Source of the DNA: Streptosporangiaceae bacterium
GTDB lineage: Bacteria > Actinomycetota > Actinomycetes > Streptosporangiales > Streptosporangiaceae
NCBI GenBank assembly: GCA_030039095.1
Contig: JASHQP010000150.1
Location: forward strand, 1 to 15,708
DNA: 15,708 nucleotides
Direction of reading: 5' to 3'
Positions 6,339-12,361 of the stretch are shown piece by piece. The notes beneath the pieces are model-generated. The model was not told the origin of the DNA. It saw nothing but the letters and a program-made list of their open reading frames with translations, and made no database searches. Every line of letters starts with the position of its first letter. The stretch's first letter is position 1. Position numbers and translations under genes: made by a program.

Positions 6339-8885
6339 ATGACCATGGCCCCGGCAGGCGCCCCGGACGACCTGCGTAACACCGCAGGCCGGCCGCGGGA
6401 CGACGAGAGGCCGACCCGTAAACCGCTTCCGATCTGGGACCGGATCAAGTTCCTGCTCCTGCTGGTGCTGGTGTGGTTCGTCTTGGTCTGGTCGGTCATG
6501 GCGTCCGACCCGCTCGTTGGCTTCGCCGACGCGATGCGGATCGAGGTCAGATCCGGCTGGTGGGTCTTCGCCCTGATCGCCCTGGAACTCATCCGCCAGG
6601 TGCACTTCCTGATCAGTGAGCACTGGGCCGGCTACCACCGGTTCTGGACGAAGACGTTCTTCGGCCGCCTGGACGGGGCGACCCACCGCAAGTTGTCGGC
6701 CTGGACCAGGTTCCGGCTCTGGCGCGTGGCCATCTTGGTGTTCTGGATCGCCGTGATCGCGGTGGTGGCCGGCAAGGTGACGCACACCAACCCGGCGGTG
6801 GCGCTGGTGCGCATCCCCGCCAACATCTGGCACGCGATACCGTTCGTGATTCAAATCGCCTTCTACATGCTGTTCGTCGTGGGCCAGTTCGTCCTCCTGT
6901 TCTGGTTCCTGTCCCGAGGCGGCATAGACGTCTATTACCCCGACGACATAAAGACCCGCTTCACCGACGTCTGGGGCCAGGACCACGTCCTGGCACGGGT
7001 GAAGGAGAACATGCTCTACCTCGAGGACCCGGAGCAGATCGAGTCCCGGGGCGGGTACGTTCCCGGCGGCATCCTGCTCTGGGGGCCGCCCGGCACCGGC
7101 AAGACGCTCATGGCCGAGGCGGTAGCGGGGGAGACCGGCCGGCCTTACGTGTTCGTGGACCCGGGCGCGTTCATCAACATGTTCATGGGCGTCGGGATCC
7201 TGAAAGTCAAGTCGCTGTTCCGCAAGCTGCGCAAGCTGGCGCTGCGCTACGGCGGCGTCATCGTCTTCTTCGACGAGGCCGACTCGCTGGGCAGCCGCGG
7301 CGCTCTGCCGCAGGGCGGCCCGGGCTTCCCCCGCGACACCCCCGCGGCCTGGCAGGCCGGCGGCTGCCACGGCTTCTCTTACCTGTCGCAGGACGTGCAG
7401 TGGCGGCTCGCGCAGCGCGCGCTGTCCTCGTCCGTCGGCGAGGAGCCGGACACCCGGCGCAACAAGCAGATCATGGGCATGGGCATGGGCGGCGGCGGTG
7501 GCATGGGCACGCTGCAGGCCCTGCTCACCGAGCTGTCCGGGCTCAAGAAGCCGCGCGGATTCATCAACCGCGTCATCCGGCGCACGCTCGGCATGCGGCC
7601 CAAGCCGCCGCCGAAGTACCGGATCCTGGTCATGATGGCGTCCAACATGCCGGAGTCGCTGGACGAGGCGCTGCTGCGTCCCGGCCGCATCGACCGGATC
7701 TACAAGGTGGGCTACCCGTCCAAGGCGGGCCGGATACGTACCTACGAGGGCTACTTCGCCAAGGTCCGGCACGAGCTCACCCCGGAAGACATCGACAAGC
7801 TCGCCGTCATCACCCCGTACGCGACCGGCGCCACCATCAAGGACCTGGTCAACGAATCGCTGATCCACGCCATCAGGGATGGCCGCGACGTCATCACGTG
7901 GCAGGACGTCATCAAGGCCAAGCAGCTCAAGGAGCTCGGCCCGCCCCAGGATGTGGAGTACATCGAGCGCGAGCGGCACGCCGTCGCGGTCCACGAGGCG
8001 TGTCACGCACTGGTCGCTTACCGCACGCGCCGGCACATGGAGATCGACATCGCCACCATCGAGAAGGGCAGCGACTACCTCGGGATGGTGGCCAGCATCC
8101 CGCCGGAGGACCAGTTCACCCGCTGGCGCAGCGAGTACGAGACCGACATCCTGGTCTCGCTGGCGTCGCTGGCCGGGGAGCGGATGTTCTTCAACAACGA
8201 CAGCTCGTCGGGGGTCTCCGGCGACCTGGAGTCGGCGACCACCGTGGCCTCGTTCATGGAGGGTTTCTGGGGCATGGGGTCGACGGTGTCCTCGTACTCC
8301 ACCGCCAAGCGGCTGGAGGTCGGGTCACCCGGCGGCGGGGCGGGCGGCCGGAAGAAGAAGGGCCAGGACCCCGAGGCCGACGTGCGCCGGGCGCTTGCGG
8401 ACCGGATCGAGGACAGCCTGAACGGGCTGCTGGGTCAGGTGCAGGACATCATCACCGAGAACCGTGACAACGTTCTCGCGCTGGCCCACGCGCTGGAGAC
8501 CCACAAGACGCTCACCGGTGACGACGTGGTCGCGGTGATCGAGCGGACGCAGGGCCCGTTTGTGGATGGCCGCGTGTATGCGGACCCAGGACTGATGCAG
8601 GAACTGGAGAGCTACCACTCGAGCGCCGCCACGGCGCACCGCGAGCACAGCAAGATCTTGCAGAACATGCCCGAGGTTCCTCAGCCGGTGCTCGCCGCAT
8701 CCGGGGCCAAGGGCTGGATCGTCGCGCCGGACCCCGACCCGCTCGACATACGTGATCAAGGGAACGGAACCGGGTCCCCGGAGCACCTGGGGCCCCCGAG
8801 CGTTCCGGGCCAGGGCAGCGATCTCGGCCACCCGAACGGGTCCCCTCCGGCAAGGGGCGATGAGGAAACTGGCGGGGGGACCTGA
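6339..8885 (+). CDS. FtsH-like membrane AAA+ zinc metalloprotease with enlarged ATPase core
   Basis: An 848-residue membrane ATPase-protease of the FtsH (peptidase M41) type, expected to pull proteins from the membrane and degrade them in the cytoplasm. Four hydrophobic segments lie near 37-56, 73-93, 128-146 and 167-191, against two in ordinary FtsH. The AAA domain has Walker A GPPGTGKT (249-256, Lys255), pore loop MFMGVG, Walker B VFFDEAD (Asp312, Glu313) and arginine fingers in LLRPGRIDR (R447, R450). Compared with E. coli FtsH the segment between Walker B and the fingers carries about 75 extra residues, in blocks near 322-390 and 403-426, the first including a Met/Gly run. The protease site is HEACH (552-556), with likely third zinc ligand Asp629, so it should be active. 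The Pro/Gly-rich tail of about 80 residues looks disordered. The AGGAG 6 nt before 6339 supports the start. A divergent paralogue rather than the housekeeping FtsH is likely. Confidence 0.88.
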   Translation: MTMAPAGAPDDLRNTAGRPRDDERPTRKPLPIWDRIKFLLLLVLVWFVLVWSVMASDPLVGFADAMRIEVRSGWWVFALIALELIRQVHFLISEHWAGYHRFWTKTFFGRLDGATHRKLSAWTRFRLWRVAILVFWIAVIAVVAGKVTHTNPAVALVRIPANIWHAIPFVIQIAFYMLFVVGQFVLLFWFLSRGGIDVYYPDDIKTRFTDVWGQDHVLARVKENMLYLEDPEQIESRGGYVPGGILLWGPPGTGKTLMAEAVAGETGRPYVFVDPGAFINMFMGVGILKVKSLFRKLRKLALRYGGVIVFFDEADSLGSRGALPQGGPGFPRDTPAAWQAGGCHGFSYLSQDVQWRLAQRALSSSVGEEPDTRRNKQIMGMGMGGGGGMGTLQALLTELSGLKKPRGFINRVIRRTLGMRPKPPPKYRILVMMASNMPESLDEALLRPGRIDRIYKVGYPSKAGRIRTYEGYFAKVRHELTPEDIDKLAVITPYATGATIKDLVNESLIHAIRDGRDVITWQDVIKAKQLKELGPPQDVEYIERERHAVAVHEACHALVAYRTRRHMEIDIATIEKGSDYLGMVASIPPEDQFTRWRSEYETDILVSLASLAGERMFFNNDSSSGVSGDLESATTVASFMEGFWGMGSTVSSYSTAKRLEVGSPGGGAGGRKKKGQDPEADVRRALADRIEDSLNGLLGQVQDIITENRDNVLALAHALETHKTLTGDDVVAVIERTQGPFVDGRVYADPGLMQELESYHSSAATAHREHSKILQNMPEVPQPVLAASGAKGWIVAPDPDPLDIRDQGNGTGSPEHLGPPSVPGQGSDLGHPNGSPPARGDEETGGGT

Positions 8886-8908
8886 CCGAAGAGCACGGGC
8901 CGGCGCGG

Positions 8909-9637
8909 ATGAGATTCCACCGCCTCGAGGTCCTGCGTCGCCTGCCGCACCCCGGCCGGGGCTTCACGCAGGGCCTGATCGCCGATAACGGGATGGTATG
9001 GGAGAGTTCCGGGCTGTACGGCCAGTCGGAGATCCGGCGCTACCGGCTCGGCGGTGACCGGGTGGAAGCTGCCGCGGCGGTGCCGCCGGAGCTGTTCGGC
9101 GAGGGTATCTGCCGGGTGGGAGCCCACCTCTGGCAGCTCACCTGGCGAGAGCGGATCGCCCTGCGCTGGGACCCGGACAGCCTGACTCTGCTGGAGACCA
9201 TCGCCTACAACCGTGAGGGCTGGGGCATCTGCGCCGACGGCGCGAACGTGCTGACCAGCGACGGAAGCAGCGAGCTCGTCCGGCGCGATCCGTTGACGCT
9301 GGCGCCGCTCGGTGTCGTCGTCGTGCACTGCGGCGGGCGCCGCGTCGGCGGGCTCAACGACCTCGCGTGGGCCGGCGGGCGGGTATGGGCAAATATCGCG
9401 CCGCGCTCCTGCCTGGCCGGGATCGACGCCGCCACCGGCGAGGTCGTGGACATCGTGGACGCCCGGCCCGCGAGCGAGCGGCACCCGGGTGATCCCGAGG
9501 CGATCCTCAACGGCATCACGGTCCTCCCCGGAGCGGGCGAGTTCCTGCTGACGGGGAAGCGCTGGCGCTCTCTCTACCATGTCCGGCTCGTCGGGGGCCG
9601 TAGCCGCAAGGACCCGGCCCGGCTGCTCACCGGCTAG
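8909..9637 (+). CDS. Glutaminyl-peptide cyclotransferase-like five-bladed propeller
   Basis: Similar to plant/bacterial-type glutaminyl cyclases, which turn N-terminal Gln of peptides into pyroglutamate. Family motifs are present in order: GFTQGL near residue 18, WESSGLYGQS, GEGICRV, LTWRE, NREGWGIC, GGLNDLAWAGGRVWANI, then LNGITVLP and FLLTGKRWRSLYHV near the C-terminus. At 242 residues it is a complete propeller with no signal peptide or membrane segment, whereas many relatives are exported. The ATG at 8909 is 23 nt after the protease stop and has only a weak ribosome binding site; no better in-frame start exists between the genes. It is probably co-transcribed with the lipoprotein and FtsH-like genes. 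Whether it modifies cytoplasmic peptides or has lost activity cannot be read from the sequence. Confidence 0.85.
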   Translation: MRFHRLEVLRRLPHPGRGFTQGLIADNGMVWESSGLYGQSEIRRYRLGGDRVEAAAAVPPELFGEGICRVGAHLWQLTWRERIALRWDPDSLTLLETIAYNREGWGICADGANVLTSDGSSELVRRDPLTLAPLGVVVVHCGGRRVGGLNDLAWAGGRVWANIAPRSCLAGIDAATGEVVDIVDARPASERHPGDPEAILNGITVLPGAGEFLLTGKRWRSLYHVRLVGGRSRKDPARLLTG

Positions 9638-9740
9638 CCTGAACACCTCAAACCAGGATAAATAGGCCGGAAGATTAGTCCTTTTGATGGGTCGCGGACA
9701 GCCCTGGTCATGGTTAGTGTGTTATCGCTGGGGGGATTTG

Positions 9741-10823
9741 ATGATCGACGTGGGGGTTGATCCGGACATCCGGGCCAAGGGTTCCTACCTGATCCTGCTC
9801 GCCCTGCCGTTCGTGATCATGGCAGCGGCCGGTGCTGCGCGCGCCGTTGTCGGCCCGAACTGGGGCTTGCTGCCGCTCGTGATCGTAGGCCCGGCGGTGG
9901 CCGCCGCCGTAGGCGGGCTGTACTACACGCTCGCCGCTGGTGCGGTGGCGCTGGCCGAATGCGTGCTGCTCGGGTTCGATATGTACCCGGACATGCGGCC
10001 AGCCCGGGTCGCCTTCTTCGCCACGCTCGGCCTCACGGTCGTCGGCGCTGTCGCCTGCCTGGCCCGCGAGCGGCGCGCCCAGGAACTGGCGCGGGTGACG
10101 ATGGTCGCCGAGGCTGCACAGCAGGTGCTGCTGCGGCCGGTGCCGGGCCAGGCCGGCTCCGTCAGCATGGCGGTTCGTTACCTGTCGGCATCCACCGGGG
10201 CACGCGTGGGCGGCGACCTGTACGAGGTCGTGGTGACGCCCGAGAGGGTCCGCGTGATCGTGGGCGACGTCGAGGGCAAGGGATTGCCCGCGGTGAAGTC
10301 GGCGGCGGCGGTGCTCGGGGTGTTCCGTGAGGCCGCACACGAAGAGATCGACCTGGCCGGAATCGTCGACCGGATCGAGGCCAGCCTGGCCCGCGAGTTC
10401 GGCGAAGAGGAGTTCGTGACCGCCGTCCTCGCCGACCTTCCCGCCGACGGGGCCAAGATGGAACTGCTCAGCTGCGGCCATCCCGCGCCGTTGCTCATCG
10501 GTGAGTCCCCGCCGCGGTTCATCGGCCCGGACGAGGGTGGCCTGCCACTGGGCCTCGGCTATCTCAGCGGCGAGCCGCGCGTCCCGGTCACGGTTCCGGT
10601 GGGGCCGGGCGAGCAGGTGCTGTTCTATACCGACGGGGCGAGCGAAGCCAGGAACAAGGCCGGGGAGTTCTTTCCACTCGAGAAATGCGGCTTCTTTGGG
10701 TGCGTGCGCGACCCCTCCATGCTGGTCGACCGGCTCAGCGACGAGATCGTCCGGCACGTCGGCCACGCTCCCGACGACGACATAGCCCTGCTGGCCTGCC
10801 GCCTCGCCACGCCGACCGGGTAA
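9741..10823 (+). CDS. Membrane-anchored PP2C/SpoIIE-type serine phosphatase (RsbU-like)
   Basis: A 360-residue protein: about four hydrophobic helices in the first 110 residues (for example YLILLALPFVIMAAAGAA and FFATLGLTVVGAVACLA), a short helical linker (RERRAQELARV), then a SpoIIE/RsbU phosphatase domain. Metal-site motifs are GGDLYEV (Asp159), GDVEGKGLPA (Asp176), SCGHPAPLL, FYTDGASEARN and DDDIALL (Asp345-347). Such enzymes dephosphorylate anti-sigma factor antagonists or related regulators; here the N-terminal region is a bare membrane module with no PAS or GAF sensor. The ATG at 9741 is preferred because a G-rich ribosome binding site (GGGGGA, 9731-9736) precedes it; the frame continues up to a TTG at 9684 without one. 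No anti-sigma partner is adjacent. The gap 9638-9740 is comparatively AT-rich but shows no firm promoter. Confidence 0.88.
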   Translation: MIDVGVDPDIRAKGSYLILLALPFVIMAAAGAARAVVGPNWGLLPLVIVGPAVAAAVGGLYYTLAAGAVALAECVLLGFDMYPDMRPARVAFFATLGLTVVGAVACLARERRAQELARVTMVAEAAQQVLLRPVPGQAGSVSMAVRYLSASTGARVGGDLYEVVVTPERVRVIVGDVEGKGLPAVKSAAAVLGVFREAAHEEIDLAGIVDRIEASLAREFGEEEFVTAVLADLPADGAKMELLSCGHPAPLLIGESPPRFIGPDEGGLPLGLGYLSGEPRVPVTVPVGPGEQVLFYTDGASEARNKAGEFFPLEKCGFFGCVRDPSMLVDRLSDEIVRHVGHAPDDDIALLACRLATPTG

Positions 10824-10847
10824 CCGGGCCGCGGGACCCCAGGCAAG

Positions 10848-10853
10848 TACACT
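10848..10853 (+). promoter_or_regulatory. -10 box of a probable leaderless promoter
   Basis: TACACT is followed by 7 nt and the ATG of the 38-residue membrane peptide at 10861. No Shine-Dalgarno lies between them, so the peptide and nitrobindin genes are probably transcribed from here starting at the ATG. Confidence 0.4.
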
Positions 10854-10860
10854 CCGGGAT

Positions 10861-10977
10861 ATGCAGGGCGAGTTCAGCTGGCTCGTGCTCGTTGCGGCCT
10901 TTGTCGCGGTAATGGTGCTTTGCGGGATCCTGGCGGTCAGGCTGCTGCGGGCCGGCGCACCAGGGAGGAAGCGGTGA
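10861..10977 (+). CDS. Small single-TM membrane peptide, 38 residues
   Basis: An ORF too short for usual gene finding. It opens with MQGEFSW, runs through about 24 hydrophobic residues (roughly 7-30, LVLVAAFVAVMVLCGILAV) and ends in a basic tail (RLLRAGAPGRKR). By the positive-inside rule the C-terminus should be cytoplasmic. Evidence that it is real: a TACACT -10 box 7 nt upstream, a clean hydrophobic-then-basic pattern, and a stop (TGA) that overlaps the GTG of the next gene, with that gene's ribosome binding site inside this ORF. Function is unknown; it may anchor or couple translation of the nitrobindin-like protein. Confidence 0.65.
   Translation: MQGEFSWLVLVAAFVAVMVLCGILAVRLLRAGAPGRKR
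10964..10968 (+). promoter_or_regulatory. Ribosome binding site deciding the nitrobindin start
   Basis: GGAGG within AGGGAGGAA, 5 nt before the GTG at 10974. It favours this start over any upstream start in the same frame, which would overlap the small membrane peptide gene out of frame. Confidence 0.65.
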
Positions 10978-11477
10978 GCGATCCGCAGACCCAGTCGCAG
11001 CCTGAGCACGAAGCGCTGGCCCCGCTGCATTTCCTGCTCGGCCGCTGGGAGGGCGCCGGCGTGGTCGGCTACCCGACGATCGAGAGCGCCAACTTCGGGC
11101 AGGAGATCACGTTCAGCCACAACGGCAAGCCGTTCCTGATCTACACGAGCCGCACCTGGCTGCTCGACGACGAAGGGCGCATCGGCCGGCCGCTCGCCAC
11201 GGAAACCGGCTACTGGCGGCCGCAGCCGGACAACCAGCTCGAGGTGCTGCTGGTGCACCCGACCGGGATCAGCGAGATCTACCTGGGCGAGGTGACCGGT
11301 GCAAAGATCGAGATGGCGACCGACGCGGTTTTGCGCACGGCGACCGCCAAGGAGGTCACGGCCGGCCGCAGGCTCTACGGTCTGGTCGGCAACGACCTCG
11401 GCTGGGCTTACGACATGGCCGCGGTGGGCCAGCCCCTGCAGCCACACGCCTCGGCCCAGCTGAAGCACGTGGCGTAA
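10974..11477 (+). CDS. Nitrobindin-like heme protein (FABP-like, peroxynitrite isomerase family)
   Basis: 167 residues of the nitrobindin (former DUF1794) family: ferric-heme beta-barrels that can bind NO and convert peroxynitrite to nitrate. The signature GRWEGAG lies at 23-29, after PLHFLLG. The strands with FSHNGKPFLIYTSRTW and ATETGYWRPQ follow, and the C-terminal motif LQPHASAQL provides the likely proximal heme ligand His158. Length is normal for the actinobacterial form (M. tuberculosis Rv2717c group). The GTG start overlaps the stop of the membrane peptide gene (GTGA) and has a good ribosome binding site, implying translational coupling. Its position next to a Nur-type regulator recalls the Streptomyces arrangement as I remember it. 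Role in NO/peroxynitrite stress is inferred from family. Confidence 0.88.
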   Translation: MSDPQTQSQPEHEALAPLHFLLGRWEGAGVVGYPTIESANFGQEITFSHNGKPFLIYTSRTWLLDDEGRIGRPLATETGYWRPQPDNQLEVLLVHPTGISEIYLGEVTGAKIEMATDAVLRTATAKEVTAGRRLYGLVGNDLGWAYDMAAVGQPLQPHASAQLKHVA

Positions 11478-11549
11478 AAGCTCGTCACGATCGGCCAGCA
11501 AGCGCCGGCGCCCGGCCCGCGCGACCGGCTACGGGGGAAAGAGGAGCGA

Positions 11550-11567
11550 CCGGAATCCCATTTCCGG
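11550..11567. repeat. Small hairpin downstream of the nitrobindin gene
   Basis: CCGGAA (11550-11555) and TTCCGG (11562-11567) form a 6-bp stem with a 6-nt loop, about 70 nt after the stop. There is no T-tract, so a terminator role is only possible. Nearby, GACCTCAGGTC (11588-11598) is a further short palindrome, and CCAGAACCCGAC (11580) recurs as CCAAAACCCGAT (11613). Confidence 0.3.
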
Positions 11568-11774
11568 CGCGTCCAAAATCCAGAACCCGACCTCAGGTCG
11601 CACGAACAAGTCCCAAAACCCGATATATCGCTCTGAGCTTCTTCGCCAAAACTACGGCAACGCCGCCAGACGCCAGCTTCGGCCCAGGAACTGGGTGGGT
11701 AGCGCCGCGTCGGCATGCCGAGGAACCGGCCAGGAACGTTGCCCGCCCGGAGCGAGAGCAGTCAGGCTGAGCGG

Positions 11775-11841
11775 ACGGCCGGGGCCCAGGCCGGGGCGGG
11801 AACGGCCGGGCTGGGCGGGGACGGCCGGGGCCGGGGCGGGA
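11775..11841. repeat. G-rich imperfect tandem repeat
   Basis: Three adjoining units (11775-11801, 11802-11820, 11821-11841) each begin ACGGCCGGG and the first and third end in CCGGGGCGGGA. Spacing differs by internal loss of a few bases. G-runs are strongly one-sided (G on the + strand). Open frames across it give only Gly/Pro/Arg/Ala-rich translations and are judged not coding. Confidence 0.6.
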
Positions 11842-11969
11842 GCATCGGGTGACGTGCCTGTCAGTGGCCGACCAACTGCCTGCGCTCGGAAACCTCAGCC
11901 ACTGGGCCGGAAAAGCATGAGCCCCCGGGCGCCTCCCGCAAGGGTGCACCCGGATCCAGCCTGAGATCA

Positions 11970-12018
11970 CGTAACGACGAGAAGCGCAGCCGCGAGCCGC
12001 GAGTCTCGTTGCGTTACG
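11970..12018. terminator. Large hairpin, possible bidirectional terminator
   Basis: GTAACGACGAGA at 11971-11982 pairs with TCTCGTTGCGTTAC at 12004-12017, plus one outer C-G pair, leaving a 2-nt bulge; the loop itself is GC-rich. No T-tract follows on either strand, as is common for high-GC actinomycetes. It would close the minus-strand RNA described above. Confidence 0.35.
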
Positions 12019-12222
12019 CGAGGCCGGAGGTGCAACCCGCTGCGGGGACCGGTTGGACAAGGCCGGTCAACCCGGGGGTCCGGTGTCTGCCGTGTATTAG
12101 CCGACCGCCGCCTTGCGGCACCTGCAGACCGAGCCCGCTCGTCACCTTGCGGTCACGTGCGAACCGGCCTGGCGGCCGGTGAGCGCCCCCGCTGGTAACG
12201 GGGGAGCTACACGGGACGGCGG

Positions 12223-12261
12223 CTAGCTGACAGCCACCTCGCGAGTCCGACATCTATGCAT
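12223..12261 (-). CDS. Possible 12-residue peptide, MHRCRTREVAVS
   Basis: ATG at 12261 on the minus strand, 11-12 nt after a near-perfect Shine-Dalgarno (12271-12281 reads as AAAGGAGGTGG), ending at TAG just before the hairpin series. The peptide is basic with one cysteine. A Shine-Dalgarno this complete, complementary to the 16S rRNA 3' end over about ten bases, is rare by chance and argues for ribosome loading here. Spacing is a little long. It could be a leader peptide, a dual-function RNA or a ribosome docking site without a useful product. Confidence 0.3.
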   Translation of the reverse strand: MHRCRTREVAVS

Positions 12262-12296
12262 ACTGTTGGACCACCTCCTTTCCCGCGTATGCGAGA

Positions 12297-12326
12297 ACGC
12301 TATGCCAGAGCGCCGCATGGAGGCAA
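12297..12326 (-). promoter_or_regulatory. Minus-strand promoter candidate for the structured RNA
   Basis: On the minus strand TTGCCT (12326-12321), an 18-nt spacer and TAGCGT (12302-12297) resemble -35 and -10 boxes for the main sigma factor. Predicted start is near 12290, about 10 nt before the Shine-Dalgarno. It diverges from the nur promoter, and the two -10 boxes are about 48 bp apart. Confidence 0.4.
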
Positions 12327-12349
12327 GCGCGTTATCGGCGGCGCTCGCC

Positions 12350-12355
12350 TAGACT
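12350..12355 (+). promoter_or_regulatory. -10 box of a probable leaderless nur promoter
   Basis: TAGACT ends 6 nt before the nur ATG at 12362, with no ribosome binding site between. No consensus -35 box or obvious Nur-box palindrome was seen upstream. Confidence 0.5.
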
Positions 12356-12361
12356 CGGCTC

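Larger units (their letters stand above)
11970..12290 (-). ncRNA. Candidate structured minus-strand RNA, divergent from nur
   Basis: Read on the minus strand, a promoter (TTGCCT, 18 nt, TAGCGT) is followed by the strong Shine-Dalgarno AAAGGAGGTGG, a 12-codon ORF, and a chain of hairpins. The hairpins are at 12182-12208 (9 bp with one mismatch, core CCCCCG/CGGGGG), 12163-12180 (7 bp, 4-nt loop), 12085-12129 (GTCTGC/GCAGAC enclosing GCCGC/GCGGC), 12047-12068 (GACCGG/CCGGTC) and 11970-12018 (13 bp with a 2-nt bulge, a plausible end). A longer frame (12253 down to 12014, 79 codons) has only about three quarters G/C in third positions, low for this genome, and its start is 20 nt from the ribosome site, so it is probably not a gene. 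No known RNA family was recognised (not RNase P, tmRNA, SRP or 6C). Extent and class are inference. Confidence 0.4.
11478..12361. other. Gene-poor interval between nitrobindin and nur
   Basis: About 880 bp without a convincing long protein gene. Left part: less GC-rich stretch with small palindromes (11550-11625), then the G-rich repeat. Middle (11862-11904): CAGTGGC and GCCACTG as an inverted repeat. Right part (11970-12290): hairpins and a probable minus-strand transcript. The rightmost 70 bp carry divergent promoters, one leading to nur. Confidence 0.6.

Noticed and set aside
6234..8036. 600-codon minus-strand ORF opposite the FtsH-like gene
   Set aside because: An antisense shadow typical of high-GC coding DNA; the plus-strand frame has clear AAA and HExxH motifs.
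9684..9740. Upstream TTG/ATG start for the phosphatase
   Set aside because: No ribosome binding site there, and the added residues are unlike a membrane protein start; the ATG at 9741 has a G-rich site.
9714..11501. 595-codon minus-strand ORF opposite the phosphatase and nitrobindin genes
   Set aside because: Antisense shadow; its translation is His/Arg/Gly/Ala-rich with no domain, while the plus strand encodes recognised families.
11891..11960. Cobalamin-riboswitch-like GCCACTG with a nearby GGAAA
   Set aside because: The core element (GGTG..A.TCC) and the rest of the aptamer are missing, and no cobalamin or metal transport gene follows closely.
11695..11964. 89-codon plus-strand ORF
   Set aside because: Translation is dominated by repeat-derived Gly/Arg/Pro; no ribosome binding site.
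11593..12060. 155-codon minus-strand ORF across the G-rich repeat
   Set aside because: Low-complexity Pro/Arg/Gly-rich translation with no start signal and no recognisable domain.
12014..12253. 79-codon minus-strand ORF starting MSDSRGGCQLAAV
   Set aside because: Its ATG is 20 nt from the ribosome site, G/C in third codon positions is only about three quarters by hand count, and the frame runs through the hairpins. More likely a shadow of the structured RNA.
12264..12283. Fragment of a 16S rRNA 3' end on the + strand
   Set aside because: Similarity covers only about 16 bases with no further rRNA sequence upstream; better explained as the complement of a strong minus-strand Shine-Dalgarno.
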